A stretch of 64,000 nucleotides of DNA. It comes from Numida meleagris (lineage: Eukaryota; Chordata; Aves; Galliformes; Numididae). The stretch is from positions 104,618,353-104,682,352 of the forward strand of contig NC_034410.1 in assembly GCF_002078875.1 (NCBI RefSeq). The letters are read 5' to 3'. Each line of letters opens with the position of its first letter. The stretch's first letter is position 1. The notes below the pieces were generated by a model, which was not told the origin of the DNA, ran no database searches, and saw only the letters and a list, made by a program, of their open reading frames with translations. Below, in pieces: positions 51,840 to 64,000 of this stretch. The position numbers and the translations under genes were made by a program.

Positions 51840-52620
51840 ATTTCACCCACTGAAATAATATCTACCATTGGCTTTGTTAAATGCAGAATTAGGAGGCTAC
51901 TGTTTGTATCAGCAGCGATTCGATCAAAGTCAATGGTAATTCATGTGAATAAAACAGATGTAAGACTCAAATTAAGTGCCATTTCCATTTCAAAATCAGC
52001 TTTGCACAGTTTTACCTCTTGAAATGTAATTTGGAGGGCCATGTATGTTTTATGTAATTTCCTTGAAAGTAAAATATCTAAAATTAGAAAAGGCGAGAAC
52101 AACTCTTTTTGCTGTAATGTTGCTGAACTTCTGGGATGGAAATCCGAAGAAAAAAAAGTTAAATGCTGCTTTTTAAGGTCCTTTGGGAGAAAAAGAGATT
52201 GTAATTGTTTAGTAAGTTTTAAACAGTTAACAAATCTTTGCTATGGAAACATAAAACATAACGTAATCTAGTGCATTGCTTTGAGAAGCATAATAACATA
52301 TATACCACTTACAGACTCTGTAGTAGAATTGTCACTGTATTTCTACTTTTCAGACCATGAATTATCACAGAGCCAGCGCAGTTAGCTACACAGGAGCTGT
52401 GTATCTGGTAGTTTCATTAAACCGAGTGTAACCTCACTCTTATCACTCCAGGTGTATTTATCAATTTGTCTGTCTCCTTTTTAATTTAGATTTGTTAGCT
52501 TTTTTTTTTTTTTTTTTGTGGGAGGATATCCACACACAAACCTATTGCTCATCTCTCGAGCATGCTTCACTTCTGGCTTTTAAAATCCCAAAGAGAGAAA
52601 ATCCTTTTATTCACTCGTGT
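51840..52620. promoter_or_regulatory. Candidate conserved non-coding cluster
   Basis: Unique, repeat-free, CpG-poor sequence with enhancer-like texture: CAGCAGCGATTCGATCAAAG, then GGTAATTCATGTGAATAAAA, and at about 52410 TTTCATTAAACCGAGTGTAA and GGTGTATTTATCAATTTGTC. The first part falls in the end of a 234-residue frame (51318-52022) with no recognisable domain, which I do not call a gene. Judgement by texture only. Confidence 0.25.
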
Positions 52621-55600
52621 TGTAGACGACTTTCTCGGTCAAGTAAGCTGATGCTGACTATTTGAGATAATCCAGTCAAATTAAATTCATTTTTAGTCTG
52701 TTTCTGGTTATGAAATTGGGATGCAGTCCACTATTTAAAAAATTGGGAAGTGAAAAATGGATAGGTTCCATAGCCTCAAGCACTAATTTCAAGGTGGTGA
52801 TGGTGGCTGCTGCTGCCACCAGTGGTGGTGGTCAGCTAAAGCAGTTTGGGGGTGTCTGCTCTGCAACTAACAAGAACTTGGTCCTGAGGCCAGAAACTCC
52901 TGTGAGCTTCAGTCAGCTGAGATTAAATTCTGCTGTATTTTCCTTCTGGCTTGGGGACACATTCTTTCTATCACAGTAGTCAAATTATTTAATCTGCTTT
53001 CTTCCCTCCTTCTACAACACACAGGTACCAACACTCACAGTGTGTTAAAGATTTCGGAAGGATGCACATTGTTACCCAGAACCAGCATGAGAGAGCTGAT
53101 TTGCCAGTGGCCTGTGAGTCCTCATACTCAGGCATTGTGTTTTTCTTAAGTTTTCTATTTGGGACATGTATCTGTAGCACCTGGGAGGAATTGTATAGAG
53201 TCTTTTTATTGTCTGCTAAATCTATCCAATCTTCACCGAACAGTAATCAGCCCTAGGTGGTGTTTGCAGCCGTCACAGATCCTCACATTAAATCTCCTCT
53301 GGATCTTAAATAATTTCATAAGTAATTAGCTGGAAGTTCTGTATCCATATTCTCGGAAAATGTGAGCAGATGGAGAGCTATTTTCTGTACAGGAGAAAAC
53401 AGAAGACACATTAGGTCTCCCAGAGTGGCCCATGTCCCAGGACAGCTACTCCATATTCTGATGGACAGGAGCTGGGTATGTCTGGACAACAAGATTGTGT
53501 TTATTGCTGGTCTTTTGGTAATCTGGGACCAAAAATGGCACAAGCAGTTCAAGCGGCAGTGGATGCAAAGGACTAACCTTGTCTTCCACTTAGCCATGGA
53601 TAACTTTACTTCCTCATAAATTAAATGGTATTTTTCCTATGTTTGTGGATAATTACTTATGTAACTGACTTTCCCATTGTCATAACTTGAGGCTCCATTT
53701 TCTTGCTGACTTCCACTTCATTCATGCAGTGCTAATAGGATCAAAATCTCCCATCCATGTGTTCTGCAACCTCCAAGAATAAGATGGCTTTCATCACTAA
53801 ATTTTGTGTGGTTTAGACTCTGGTGTGATCTCTCTCATTTGGTACATTACATTTTTCAAATGCTAAAAAAGGTTTTAAAGAGAAACAAAAACAATAGGAG
53901 GTATGCACATTGCTTTTGCTGTTAAGATGTATTGATGTAGCTGCCATTTTATTCTCATCATCTACCTCAGTTGGATGCATCAGTGTTCAACAGAATCATT
54001 AATGGGACAGTCTTTCATTTACTTGAATGATTTTACCATAGTTTTCGCCAGCTGAGGATCCGTCTCCTGCCAAATGCAGCAAATGGTGAGACATCTGGCA
54101 TCTGAAGATGTGATTTTCAGATTTGAATAACTAGACTGTAATAAACGACAACCCATTACTCAAGAAAAAGTAAAAAATAATCCTGTGTACTCTATCTTTG
54201 GAAGCATTTCAATGATCTTACAGTCAGAGATCTGAACTATTACTTCAGGACTTTCCTCCTGTGCCCAAAGCACACAAAATGCAGGAGAGCACCATCAGGC
54301 AAGGATTGGAAGATTTCCCTGGGGAATATGTATTACATATATTGCTAAACGTTTTAGCAATTGCTAAAGTTAAATATTTTGAATTATTTGGGTGGCCTGT
54401 TAGTGGTACATGACCTTCAAGCAAATGAAACCTACGATGTCATAGAGAAATATATACTCCTTGTGCAGAATAGGTATAGTAAAACTACTTTTCCAGAATA
54501 ATTGCCAGAGCCTGTAACGTTCTGCAATTAAAAACAACATTTGCTGGACTATTGTGTAAGTAAATACAAGGAATTTTGTGGATTTTTTGGCTTTATTGTG
54601 TGGAGAAAATTAAAGAAAGATTTTTTTTTCTCTAAATTTAATAGCTTTTTAATTCTCTCTCTGAACATACAGATCCCAGGCCCGAAAATGACAGTTTTCT
54701 CTCATACCCTTCTTGGGTTTGAAAGCTCTATGTCATCAAATTTAAAGTACCACCTCCTTTCAGGAGACACTTCTGAGGTTACAGAAGTCACTACAATTAT
54801 ATGGTGTGATGAGCAAGGGCACATCTTGATTATTTACATATTCGTTGGTGGTTTATATTTAAGTTACTAGGCCCTTAATTTCATTCTTAAGCAAAGGACT
54901 GCATACATGAACACAGTGTGAAATGAGCCCAACTGGTTCTTTGCATATCAGGGGCTATATACACCCTCATGCACATGTTCTTCATAAGAACCCAGAATCA
55001 AGATGGGTATCATTGTTACAGGCAGTCATTCAAACGTGTTAATACTTTTGTTCCACTGTGAAGCTCAGAGTTATCCATAGATCCTTTCATTTCACTTTGA
55101 ACAATGTTGCATCATACCCCCTAAACAATAACATCTCTATATACAAATAAATATTGAGCTCAGTATAGAACAATTCACAGTACCATTCCTTCTCAGAAAA
55201 TAATACCACCTATCAATAATTAAAATCAAATATAAAATATGAAACAAGAATTGATTAAAGATAGATCTGTTTCAGAAATTGCATGTTATTAGCTGAACCT
55301 CTATGTTCTTAGCATAACATATAACAAATACAATAAAATGCAAGTCATGTCTCTTAAAAAGGAAAAAGGCAATTGGGGATAAAATTATAATTTAATCTAA
55401 CAATGTATTTATCTATTTTATAATTTATCCTCAGAAAAAGTTCTATTTTGTGTTTTGTTATAGTCTGCAGTCTGCAACAATTTCCTCAACAATCGTATGA
55501 GTACTGCAGCTGATTTCTGAGAGAGCTTCTTCTATTTACAAATTGCATCCCCGCACAATGTGAAGAGAAGCATAAGCTAATGAAAATTTAAAATACCTGC

Positions 55601-56019
55601 CTCATTAAGGTGTTTTTAATCTCAGCCTCTTTCGTACACCTTGAATAGAACAAGTGTTGTTAGCATCGCTTTAGCATTTAATGCATGGGTTGGAGTCCAT
55701 AAAAAATATATATATACATACCAAAAATGAAGAATTGTGTGCAGAAAAATTTCAAAATGTTAGGAAAATAGAAAGAACTGGCTGGGGGGAGAGAATTACC
55801 ATGGCTGCACATTGCTCCAAATCTTGAACATTTTAACCAACTTTCATTGAGACAAATCTCCCTTTGAAAAAATTTGAACCAAAGAAAGGACTTAGAATTT
55901 TTTCCGCTTGTTGCTTAAAGAAATACAATAAATTTCAAATTCATTTTATAGACACATGGACTCTTATTAGTCAGTGGTATCCAGTGTCAAACCACAGTAG
56001 TTTGTCAAAGAGTTGTTTT

Positions 56020-56080
56020 TGCTTGACAGTTGGACCAGATCATCTTAGGGGTCTTTTCCAACCTTTATGATTCTATGATT
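56020..56080 (+). mobile_element. CR1 LINE, tail only
   Basis: About 60 bases of CR1 3' end: GTTGGACCAGATCATCTTAG, GGTCTTTTCCAACC and ATGATTCTATGATTC. Confidence 0.85.
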
Positions 56081-56504
56081 CATGCATAAAAACAGGATCT
56101 TGAAATGACAATATTGACATTTATTCTCCTCAGCTGGAAGTCAGTGTCCACTGCAAGGCTGTCAAGTTTGAATCTATTTCTCATTTCTGTGTCTTTGGAA
56201 ATGCTACACTGATCAATGCATGTATGGTGCAGTTGTTGTGTAAGTAACAGTGTGCTGAAATTGTACCAACATTCCTAAGAAGCCAGACCTGACTAAATCC
56301 TCCTGACAAGAGTAATTACCTATTTAACAAACTTAACAGTCTACTGCAACATCTAGGATTTTTGCTAAGATAGTTGGCGTAGAACATTCATAGCAAGCAG
56401 AGCCATATATATTTTCAGTAGACAGATTTAATTAGTAAACTGCTCAAACTAATTGAGATTATGGAGATTGAGATTATTTTGACTACCAGACAGAGAAGCA
56501 ACTG

Positions 56505-56592
56505 AGGGACATGAGTTGGTGGGCATGGTGGTGATTGGTTGATGGGTGGAATAGATGATCTTTTCCAACCTTAATGATTCTATGGTTCTATA
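56505..56592 (+). mobile_element. CR1 LINE, tail only
   Basis: GGGACATGAGTTGGTGGGCA, then GATGATCTTTTCCAACCTTA and ATGATTCTATGGTTCTATAA. This is a second CR1 tail about 430 bases from the previous one, same orientation. Confidence 0.85.
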
Positions 56593-59500
56593 AGCTCTGC
56601 AAGCAAGCATAGGTTTCTGGACTGCTGTCCCGTATGCTCCCAGACATCCTAAAGCTGGTGTGCTGGTGGGTACAGCTGGCTCATTTCAGTATATGCTGAA
56701 TATAAGAGTAGGATCTTCAGCTCTTGTTTTCATACTCTTGTTAACACTACTTGGCACTGCAGTGCTTCTGCAAGGCAGGCATTTCCCTGTCACTCAGTGC
56801 TCTTAATCACACTGAGATTCAGAGCACTGACAGCTCAGGCACAGCATTATCTCAGATAGAAAGTCTGTTACTTTTAACGCTATGCATTTAATTTACAGAT
56901 TTGTGTTGTAAAGATTCTGTTCAAGACAAAAGAAAATATGCAAAAAATGCTGCTTTTTCTCAAATGCCTCTCATTTCTATGAATACCTAGTGGTCAAAGT
57001 GAGGACAAAGACAGTGACTTGTGTAGCAGAGGCATATCAACTTGCAAAGACCTTCAATGAAAGGAGTTTAAACATCTGATTTTTAATGGCAAGTTCTCAA
57101 TGCTAAGAAAATTATTTTCACAGCAATCTTCATCAATGTCGAGTTTCACACCCTCAGAAAGGATATTATAGAACACTGAAAATGCACACCAATTGTAGCC
57201 AGTAGCCAGCTTCCTAAAATACTGAACAAAACTAGTGAAATTTTGGACAGAGGAAAAGAAAACTTTTCTGAATAGTATGTTCAGCACCCATTCACGTTCT
57301 CTGAATTGTAGCTTGGTAGAAAAAAAACACAGTGAGAAACAATTAAATAAATATTCCCTATTTCCATGTAATCTTTTGAGGCCTCATTATTGAAAAATTT
57401 TACATGCTATTTCAAAATATATATATGTAACTAAATGGCATTTCAATAAGTTGAAGACAAGCTCTGCTTTAATTTGCATCTATACAAAAATAAAGCAATT
57501 TAATAGTGCTTTTAGTGTAGCTGATAATGCAGTTCATTATTGCAGTTAATGCTTTGGGCTCTCTTGACCTATAGATAATCAGAGTGGATTTGAACAGCAG
57601 CCAGAAACAGAACATGAACCTCTGAGGCATCTCCCCCTGTGGTCTGGAGAACAAAACTGTGATCTTTAAGGACAGATGTAAAGAAGAAAAATTGTATTAG
57701 TTGTGATTCCTGAGCCACGTCCCCTGAACTCGAGTGATGCATTCAATCCGTTCTGTCAAAACAGGAAAACATTCTGGGGTCCTCTTTCCTCCTACTCTTT
57801 CTCCCAGGCAGAACCAGAAGTGCTTTGGGCCACCACTGCCCTTTGCCTTCTACAGCAGCTCCCTTTGTTTGCCACTGGCACCACAACAGGGAGAGATGCA
57901 GTGTGCTTGTTTGTTTGCTTGTTTGTTTTTAATTTGTCTTGTGGCCACAGAATTTTTGGTACACTCAAATCATGTTTTCAAGTGTAAGTATTTATTTTCT
58001 TGGTCATAAGTGGCTGTGACTTTCCCTGCAACCTCCTCAACACACACAAAGTATCTTCTGAATCCTAGGGCTTCAAGATATCTAGGTCTTGGGAGACATC
58101 TGTTTAACGACTATCACTACATTATTTCCAACAGAAAGTAAAAATCTAAAGTTATGGTATGTTTTTTTGAGCAGGATTTTCATTGTTCTGGTGGAAACAG
58201 GGTAGATGTGGAGCACACCACATCTATTATAACTTAAAAAGAGGAAAACCCAAGGGACTAACATTCAAAAGCATCAGCTGAATTGATTTATACACTGCTG
58301 TGGTCTATAAGCAACATCTTAAAAATATTAATTTTTCACATTTTCAGCCACTAATAAAGCAATTAGCAGAACTCAGTATCCAAGTGACATTTTACAAATT
58401 AGTGATTCACTCTTGTAAAGTTATAGAAATGCATAGTAAATAAATCTTGATTTAAATGGGATCAGGAAATCACTTTGTCCTGGATTATGTTTAATCAGCA
58501 CTTGTGGTTTTAGAAACAGAAGTGCTGAGAAAATGACTATCCTCTGCATCAGTCTAGCTTTTACCCTGTAAAGTAATTTTTTATTCCTCCATGAAATTAC
58601 GCAAGGATAATACATTTGAAAAGACAGCAGACATTAAGTGACAGAAATAATGGCAATGTGCGCATGAAGAAAGGCTGAAGTTCCTTCAGTGAAATTCAAT
58701 TTCTGCAAAATATTTCAGTTTTTACATACTCAGAAATAATCCCTTACCTCACTGGAATAACAGCAGGATAAGCAAAAAATATCCAGGGCTCACTGCCATA
58801 CCCACTGCACTTAGAGAGCCGGCTTCCGGTATCTGTGCTGGGTGACATTCTTTGTGTAGACAGCTCTGTATCACAGTAAACACTGAATTATAAGATTTTC
58901 ACATTCAATCTCTTGAGTAAAATCGGAAGCCTTGTTTTATATATTACCTAAATATATTTGGTAACAAATTTGAAGAGAAATTCTGTCCCAGTTAATCTGA
59001 GCATACCTATGGTTTTGCCGCACAGAATTCCATCTCCTCCAAGCAGTTTCACTGACAGGAGAACTGCTTTCCATCAGGCAGCCAACCACTTGCATTTTCC
59101 AAGAGAAGAATATTGGAAATCTTGATTTTGTCTCGCCAATGGAGTGTAAACACAGATCAGTAAGAAAGCTTTGGCTTATTATTCAACTTCCTCACAGTGT
59201 AGAGCTATGACAACCTCAGGTTTAAAAAATGAAAGCCAATCAAAACCAGTACTGTTTCATTTTCATCACACCTTTTATACACAACCCTGCTCACCAAGGC
59301 ATAGGTGTTTTCCACTCAGCTACTTCTTTGACAAAACTCAAAACAATTGATTCTACACATCATTTTATCTTAGCTAATTTGCTAAACATGCATGGCTCTG
59401 TATTATGCATGGAAAGAGTACCTTTTGGTAACACCTCAAAACACAAACTCTGCACTGGGACCCAGAAAGGACAAAGGTATCGAGCATTATTTCTACTGAA

Positions 59501-59604
59501 CAGAAACAGAAAGAGTAGAAACAATAGGTTCATAGTCTCAAAGGGAGGAACTTGTAGTCTGCCAAGGATGAAAGTAGAAGCAATTGACCATAAACAGGAG
59601 AATT

Positions 59605-59762
59605 GCAATGAAGCTGTGGAAGGTCTGGAGCACAAGTCTTAACGGGAGTGGCTGAGGGAGCTGGGATTGTTCAGTCTGGAGAAGAGGTAAGACCCTAACC
59701 CTACAACTCCCTGAAAGGAGGTTGTGGTGAGGTGGGGGCCAGCCTCTTCTCCCAGGCACAAA
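59605..59762 (+). mobile_element. CR1 LINE, 3'-less fragment
   Basis: Contains GTCTGGAGCACAAGTCTTAA, GAGGGAGCTGGGATTGTTCA and GGAGGTTGTGGTGAGGTGGG. It stops before the CR1 3' terminus, and there is a deletion inside the SLEKRRL segment. Losing the 3' end is unusual for CR1 and points to a later deletion or rearrangement. Confidence 0.85.
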
Positions 59763-60639
59763 CCCCATTAGAGATAACAGTGTGGGTCTTCAACTCCTTC
59801 ATACAGGCCTGCAACTGCTGGGTAGGTGGCATCTCATCTGCAGCAGCCATTGGGTCCCACCCAACAGCTGCAGAGGGCAGTGGGCAGCATTCCCAGCAGG
59901 TCAGGGCAGGTTGGCATCAATGTGCTTAGGAATCAGGAGTGCAAAGGCTAACACCCAGGAATTTATAGCTGAGGAACAGAGCAGTATGTACAAAACCTTT
60001 TTTTTTTTTTTTCCTCAACAAAAGTCCACCATTTATCTTTGCATGGCAAGGAGAACCTAAGGGAATACAAGTCAGTTTGTTTTCTTGCACAACTACACTG
60101 CATTTTGTAGATTAATTTCTAAATCTATCCAGGCATCTTCTTTCAGGTAAGCTGGTCTGGAGGCAGTCTTCAAAGCTGCCATGCTGCTGCCCTCTGAACA
60201 TCAGCAAATGCAAGGGATGCACCCCTAGTCACCTCATGAGACATGAGACTCGGACTCACAGCACTACAGTTAGAGGCTGTCCTACAAGAAGACAGCAATG
60301 CTGTGCTCCACCTTCAGCTTGAATCACATCCTTCTTTAAGCTAATTTAAGTGTACATAAAGAAAATCAACACCCAGAAGCAAAGCTGTACAGTGCAGCTG
60401 TACTCAGACAATGATGGAGAAGTAAAGAGGGAAACCGTGCTACTGAAGAAAACCTCTTTAAAGGCACCTCCTCTTCCTTTAAGAGCTCCTCTCCTCAGCA
60501 CATCCCCACCCAATGCCAGCCAGCCATCCCCACTGTAACTGCTATGCCTAACTGTCACCACTGTCACTTGTCACAGCCATCAGCCCTACAGCTACCAGGG
60601 ACGTGGTGTGTTGGCCCTGGTGAGCAGTGGGGGCTGGGC

Positions 60640-63150
60640 TGTGGCTCTGCCTGTGGGACAGAAAGGATGTCTTGAATTGCAGCCACTGGCATCAGACGTA
60701 CTTGGTACATTTTGGCCTTCAGGGAAGGCTGGCAAGAGGCACCCACATGAGCTACCATGGTGACAGCCCCATCGTCCTGCAGCACCCCTGTGAATTGCTT
60801 GGTCCTGGTGGGGAGCCAAAGGTATATATGTACCAGGGGAAGGATGTTTTCATCAGCATAAATGCTTTTGAGAGCATCCTCTCCCCACTGTCCATCCCAG
60901 AATAATTTGAGGCCAAAGAAGCCATTGTCAGTGCAGTTGCCTTCAAGCACACAGTGAGAGTCGCACTGGTGGTCAATGGTCAGGTCTATCTGTACTTCAA
61001 GAACCTTGACAGGTGGGTCTGATCAGCAGGAGTTGCTTCCTCTGTGTCTGAACTGTCAAATACCCATTGCTGCTACTTGGGAAAAGACTCACAGCGCCAG
61101 GAGCTTAGCCAGATCCCTTTTGCTTATGACACAAGGCACTCAGTCTCCAACATCTTCCTTTTGAAGGACAGGGTTTACACAATAACACATGTCAAGAGCA
61201 ATACAAGAGAGAAAGGAATGTTGCTCGGAGTCTACAGCTTCATTGCTCTATCTGTGACCGGCCTGCTTATCTATGGAACTGGAGAGGACAAGGCAGGGAA
61301 GGCTGCAGCAGGGACCTATTTTAGATGCAATGGCACCACAAACAACCACATGTCCAAACATTAGCTCTACCACCTTCCACCTGCTGCCCAAAGGCCCCAC
61401 TAAGCATTGGAGTACCCAGAATCTTATTTTTACAGTTTTCATCATTCTCTGGACAAAAGACACTTTGTTTGTATCCTCTAACAGTGGCTTGGTAATGGAA
61501 GAAGTGATTGTCCTGCCCTCAAACACATTTTAAAGCACTGCTTTCCCTGACAATGGTTTCTTCTTCATGACCACTAGCAGCTCCCAGATTGCAATCTTAA
61601 CCCGGGATGGACAACTTTTCTATGGCAGCATTGGCTTGGTCACTAGTGTAGTACATGTTGCCCTGGAAGATAGCATAGATTTCAAAAATACTGGGATCTT
61701 GTTTGAAGAAAGAGAGTGGCTGACCTTACTCAGGACTGCATTCAGCAATTTTTTCTCAGCTGTATGATTTCAATAAATGCAAAATCAATGTGCAGTTAGC
61801 AGTTTGGAAATCTCAGCAATTCTGTGCTGTGGAGCTCCTCATAACAGACTTCCATAACAAAATCTATTACCTTGCCATACAAAAAATATGACTTTGAGCA
61901 GTACATATATTTTGAATTAAATTAAAAATATAGTGCTTTTTGTGACGGTCAGCAATCCCCACATGCTAGCTTGAGTCTGTTGAGTCTGGTTTCCATGATG
62001 GCATACATGAGGGAGAGCTGTCTACTGTTACTGTGGATGCCCCTGACAATACTGTTGGCTGTTTCGATGTGGTTCCCATGACTGCGCCTCTATTGCAGTG
62101 TCCTGCCCACCTACAAAGCACATCCGAATCTTTAAAAATCTAACCACAGGTGGAAAAGGCATCTTTCGGGAAGAAACACTGAGAAGTATCTTCACTTATA
62201 CAATCAGCCATAACATGTATGACCCACAGTTTCTTGCTGGAGAAAACACAACAGGACGATCAACAGATATAACTTTAATATAACTTTACAAATCTGGGAT
62301 GTCCTCTTCTGATATATTATAAAAATCCTTGGGTACTTATTCTTGAGCTATGGGAAAATGGTAAATATTAGGATCGTGTCACTGCTGACTTCATTATGTT
62401 TGAAATACATAGAATGCATAACTATGATTATCTTTTGACTGCATATGACGCCAAATGTTTCTCTCAACCTCAAAATTGGATTTCTTTGCTAGCAGAACAG
62501 GAGTTGGCAGATCCACATAGAATGGCCTGGGTTGAAAAGGACCTCAAAGATCATCGAGTTTCAACCCCCCTGCCAAGTGCAGGGTCGCCAACCACTAGAC
62601 CAGGCTGCCCAGAGCCACGTCCAGCCTGGCCTTGAATGCCTCCAGGGATGGGGCATCCACAACCTCCCTGAGCAACCTGTTCCAGTGTGTCACCACCCTC
62701 TGAGTGAAAAACTTCCTCCTAACATCTAACCTAAATCTCCCCTGTCTCAGCTTAAAACCATTCCCCCTTGTCCTATCACTATCTACCCTCACAAACAATC
62801 GATCCCCCTCCTGTTTATATGCTCCCTTCAAGTACTGGAAGGCCACAATGAGGTCTCCCCAGAGCCTTCCCTTCTCCAAGCTAAACAAGCCCAGTTCCCT
62901 CAACCTCAACAAGTTCCCACATACTGCATGGACTAGAAGAAACTATGTGAGCTGTAAGAATAGGAGCAGGCCTGAGTTGAAGTGGCCCTCAGTCAGGTAT
63001 CAGATTCTTTGTGAAGATAAAAATAAGAGCATTTTCCCTCTGTACAATGGTTTATATATTTTTAAAGCCGTTGTAGTGGATGCATCTTACAGTCACTGTG
63101 ATTTATCTGTAACCTTCTCAGTATATGTACAGTGTGCTTTTCCCATGAGC
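60640..63150 (+). pseudogene. CATSPERD: Intronless, disrupted copy of CATSPERD (CatSper subunit delta)
   Basis: Translation in three frames gives an almost continuous match, in order, to the extracellular part of CatSper delta, a single-pass subunit of the sperm flagellar calcium channel. Landmarks: FESILSPLSIP (about 60868), VVNGQVYLYF (about 60972), CCYLGKD (about 61070), SQIAILTRDGQLFYG (about 61580), YDFNKC (about 61765), VSNPHMLA (about 61945), CPPTKHIRIF (about 62101), TISHNMYDPQFLA (about 62203), SQPQNWISLL (about 62465). After a CR1 insertion it resumes with [18 protein letters not shown] and ends near FSVYVQCAFP (about 63140). In-frame stops include 60903-60905, 61020-61022 and 61531-61533. 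Frame changes fall near 61300-61390, 61950-62020, 62095 and 62278. The parent gene has about twenty exons in mammals, but no introns remain here, so it is a processed retrocopy. The signal peptide, final TM helix and poly(A) tail are not recognisable. CATSPERE is a less likely match. Confidence 0.88.
62514..62912 (-). mobile_element. CR1 LINE fragment inserted in the CATSPERD retrocopy
   Basis: The plus strand shows the reverse complement of a CR1 3' region, starting at the CATAGAATGG-like terminus and reaching the [18 protein letters not shown] segment near its other end. It carries a minus-strand frame (62912-62595) typical of the CR1 3' coding end. It splits the CatSper delta match between the SQPQNW segment and the RRNYVSCK segment. 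The insertion is therefore younger than the retrocopy. Confidence 0.92.
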
Positions 63151-63949
63151 TATCAGCAACTTGGGGCAGCACTGGGAGGCAATGGGAGCCCAACCGTTTC
63201 ACTGTAGAGACAGTATAAAACACTTTCCAGTACAACCATATGACTTCAAAAATATGACATATTAGTAAGAACGAAGGCTGTGTGACAGATCAATTGTCTC
63301 CAAACTTCCAAACTCAAAGTTGTAACCAACTCACATGGAGAATATGGCTTCTCACCTGTACTCAGTAGCAGGAGAACATCACCTGTCTAATAAATGTACT
63401 GTGAAAGCATTCAGTACAATTGCTAAATCCATCATTCAGATGGACTTAATGTATTTAAAGTAAATTGGAAGAAAATACAAAACGGTAAAAAAAAGTCATT
63501 TTACCTCTAAATCAGATAATTATTGCTTTGAATTTGTAAAATATGACTTTTTGGCACTTATTGCTAGTTAAAGCCTTACTGTATTAAATTATATGTTTAA
63601 ACAAGATTTAAATAATGTACTTTGAAATACAGATATTAAAGATGTGTTTCCATTACAAGTAATTTAGATTGCAATTTAAAGCAGGCTATTTTTCTTGTTT
63701 TAATGGATAAGAGTTTAATTAAAAAGTTAAAATGAGGCAATCAGTTCTGAAACTGCATAGCTATATAAACATAGTTAGTCATAGCTTTTTGTTTAGTTAT
63801 TTTTCCTTTGGTGTTTTTTGTTGTTGTTGCTCTTTGTTTTTAAACAAATACAACATACAATTCAAGGAGAATATACTCAGTCTTATCTCTACCATTTGAC
63901 ATGAGATTGATGCTTGACAACAGAAAAGACTCTATACCTTGCTATAATT
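63151..63949. other. AT-rich tail downstream of the retrocopy
   Basis: No coding signal. A short A run at about 63486 is the only candidate for a decayed poly(A) tail of the retrocopy and is weak. Confidence 0.5.
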
Positions 63950-64000
63950 TCATAGAATCAAAGAATCACCAAGGTTGGAAAAGACCTCTAAGGTCATCCA
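63950..64000 (-). mobile_element. CR1 LINE tail running off the window end
   Basis: Reads TTTCATAGAATCAAAGAATC then AAGGTTGGAAAAGACCTCTA and AGGTCATCCA at the last base. This is the reverse complement of a CR1 terminus, and the rest lies outside the window. Confidence 0.9.

Larger units (their letters stand above)
52621..60639. other. Non-coding with CR1 tails
   Basis: No gene seen. It holds three CR1 fragments, AT runs near 55706, a TTTG/CTTG run at 57908-57930 and a small perfect inverted repeat at 54341-54361. A minus-strand ATG frame with a GTGAG|GTAAGG donor at about 58750-58850 is too short to call. Confidence 0.55.

Noticed and set aside
51318..52022. 234-residue plus-strand frame
   Set aside because: No domain or signal peptide recognised and no splice context. 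Kept only as a finding, not a gene.
58750..58850. Minus-strand ATG frame (MSPSTDTGSRLSKC...) ending at a GTGAG|GTAAGG donor
   Set aside because: About 34 codons with a good donor is expected by chance over this length. No partner exon or homology was recognised.
60564..60950. 128-residue minus-strand frame
   Set aside because: It is the antisense shadow of the CATSPERD match on the plus strand.

Overview
The window looks like a stretch of a bird chromosome, most likely galliform. It is AT-rich, vertebrate-style DNA with long introns, canonical GT-AG splice sites and many CR1 LINE fragments. Several of these carry the avian 3' end (repeated ATTCTATG-like octamers). No rRNA, tRNA, CRISPR or prokaryote-style operon is visible. 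Nearly all long open reading frames are chance, or lie inside CR1 or the CpG island.

Two protein-level signals stand out. First, an intact five-exon opsin gene lies on the minus strand (28780 down to 11827). Its exons join in frame with GT-AG introns to give 441 residues of an OPN5/neuropsin-group opsin. It keeps the retinal-binding lysine (K282), the conserved Cys pair and a Glu at the rhodopsin-181 position. It has Cys at the rhodopsin-188 position, which is the hallmark of OPN5L1, the dark-active, self-regenerating 'reverse' opsin. It lacks the (D/E)RY motif (V116-C117-C118) and has NPVIH in place of NPxxY.

Second, an intronless, frame-broken copy of CATSPERD (CatSper sperm calcium-channel subunit delta) lies on the plus strand at about 60640-63150. 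A CR1 inserted at 62514-62912 splits it. CatSper channel genes are reported lost in birds and processed pseudogenes are scarce in bird genomes, so this relic is the most unexpected item here.

Layout: 1-11.8 kb is non-coding with three CR1 pieces. 11.8-28.8 kb is the opsin gene, with a 10-kb last intron. 28.8-49.2 kb is non-coding with CR1 pieces. 49.23-49.76 kb is a strong CpG island (an orphan promoter, direction unresolved). 49.8-60.6 kb is non-coding with CR1 pieces and two stretches that resemble conserved regulatory DNA. 60.6-63.2 kb is the CATSPERD retrocopy. 63.2-64 kb is AT-rich and ends in a CR1 tail. The opsin and the retrocopy show no functional link.
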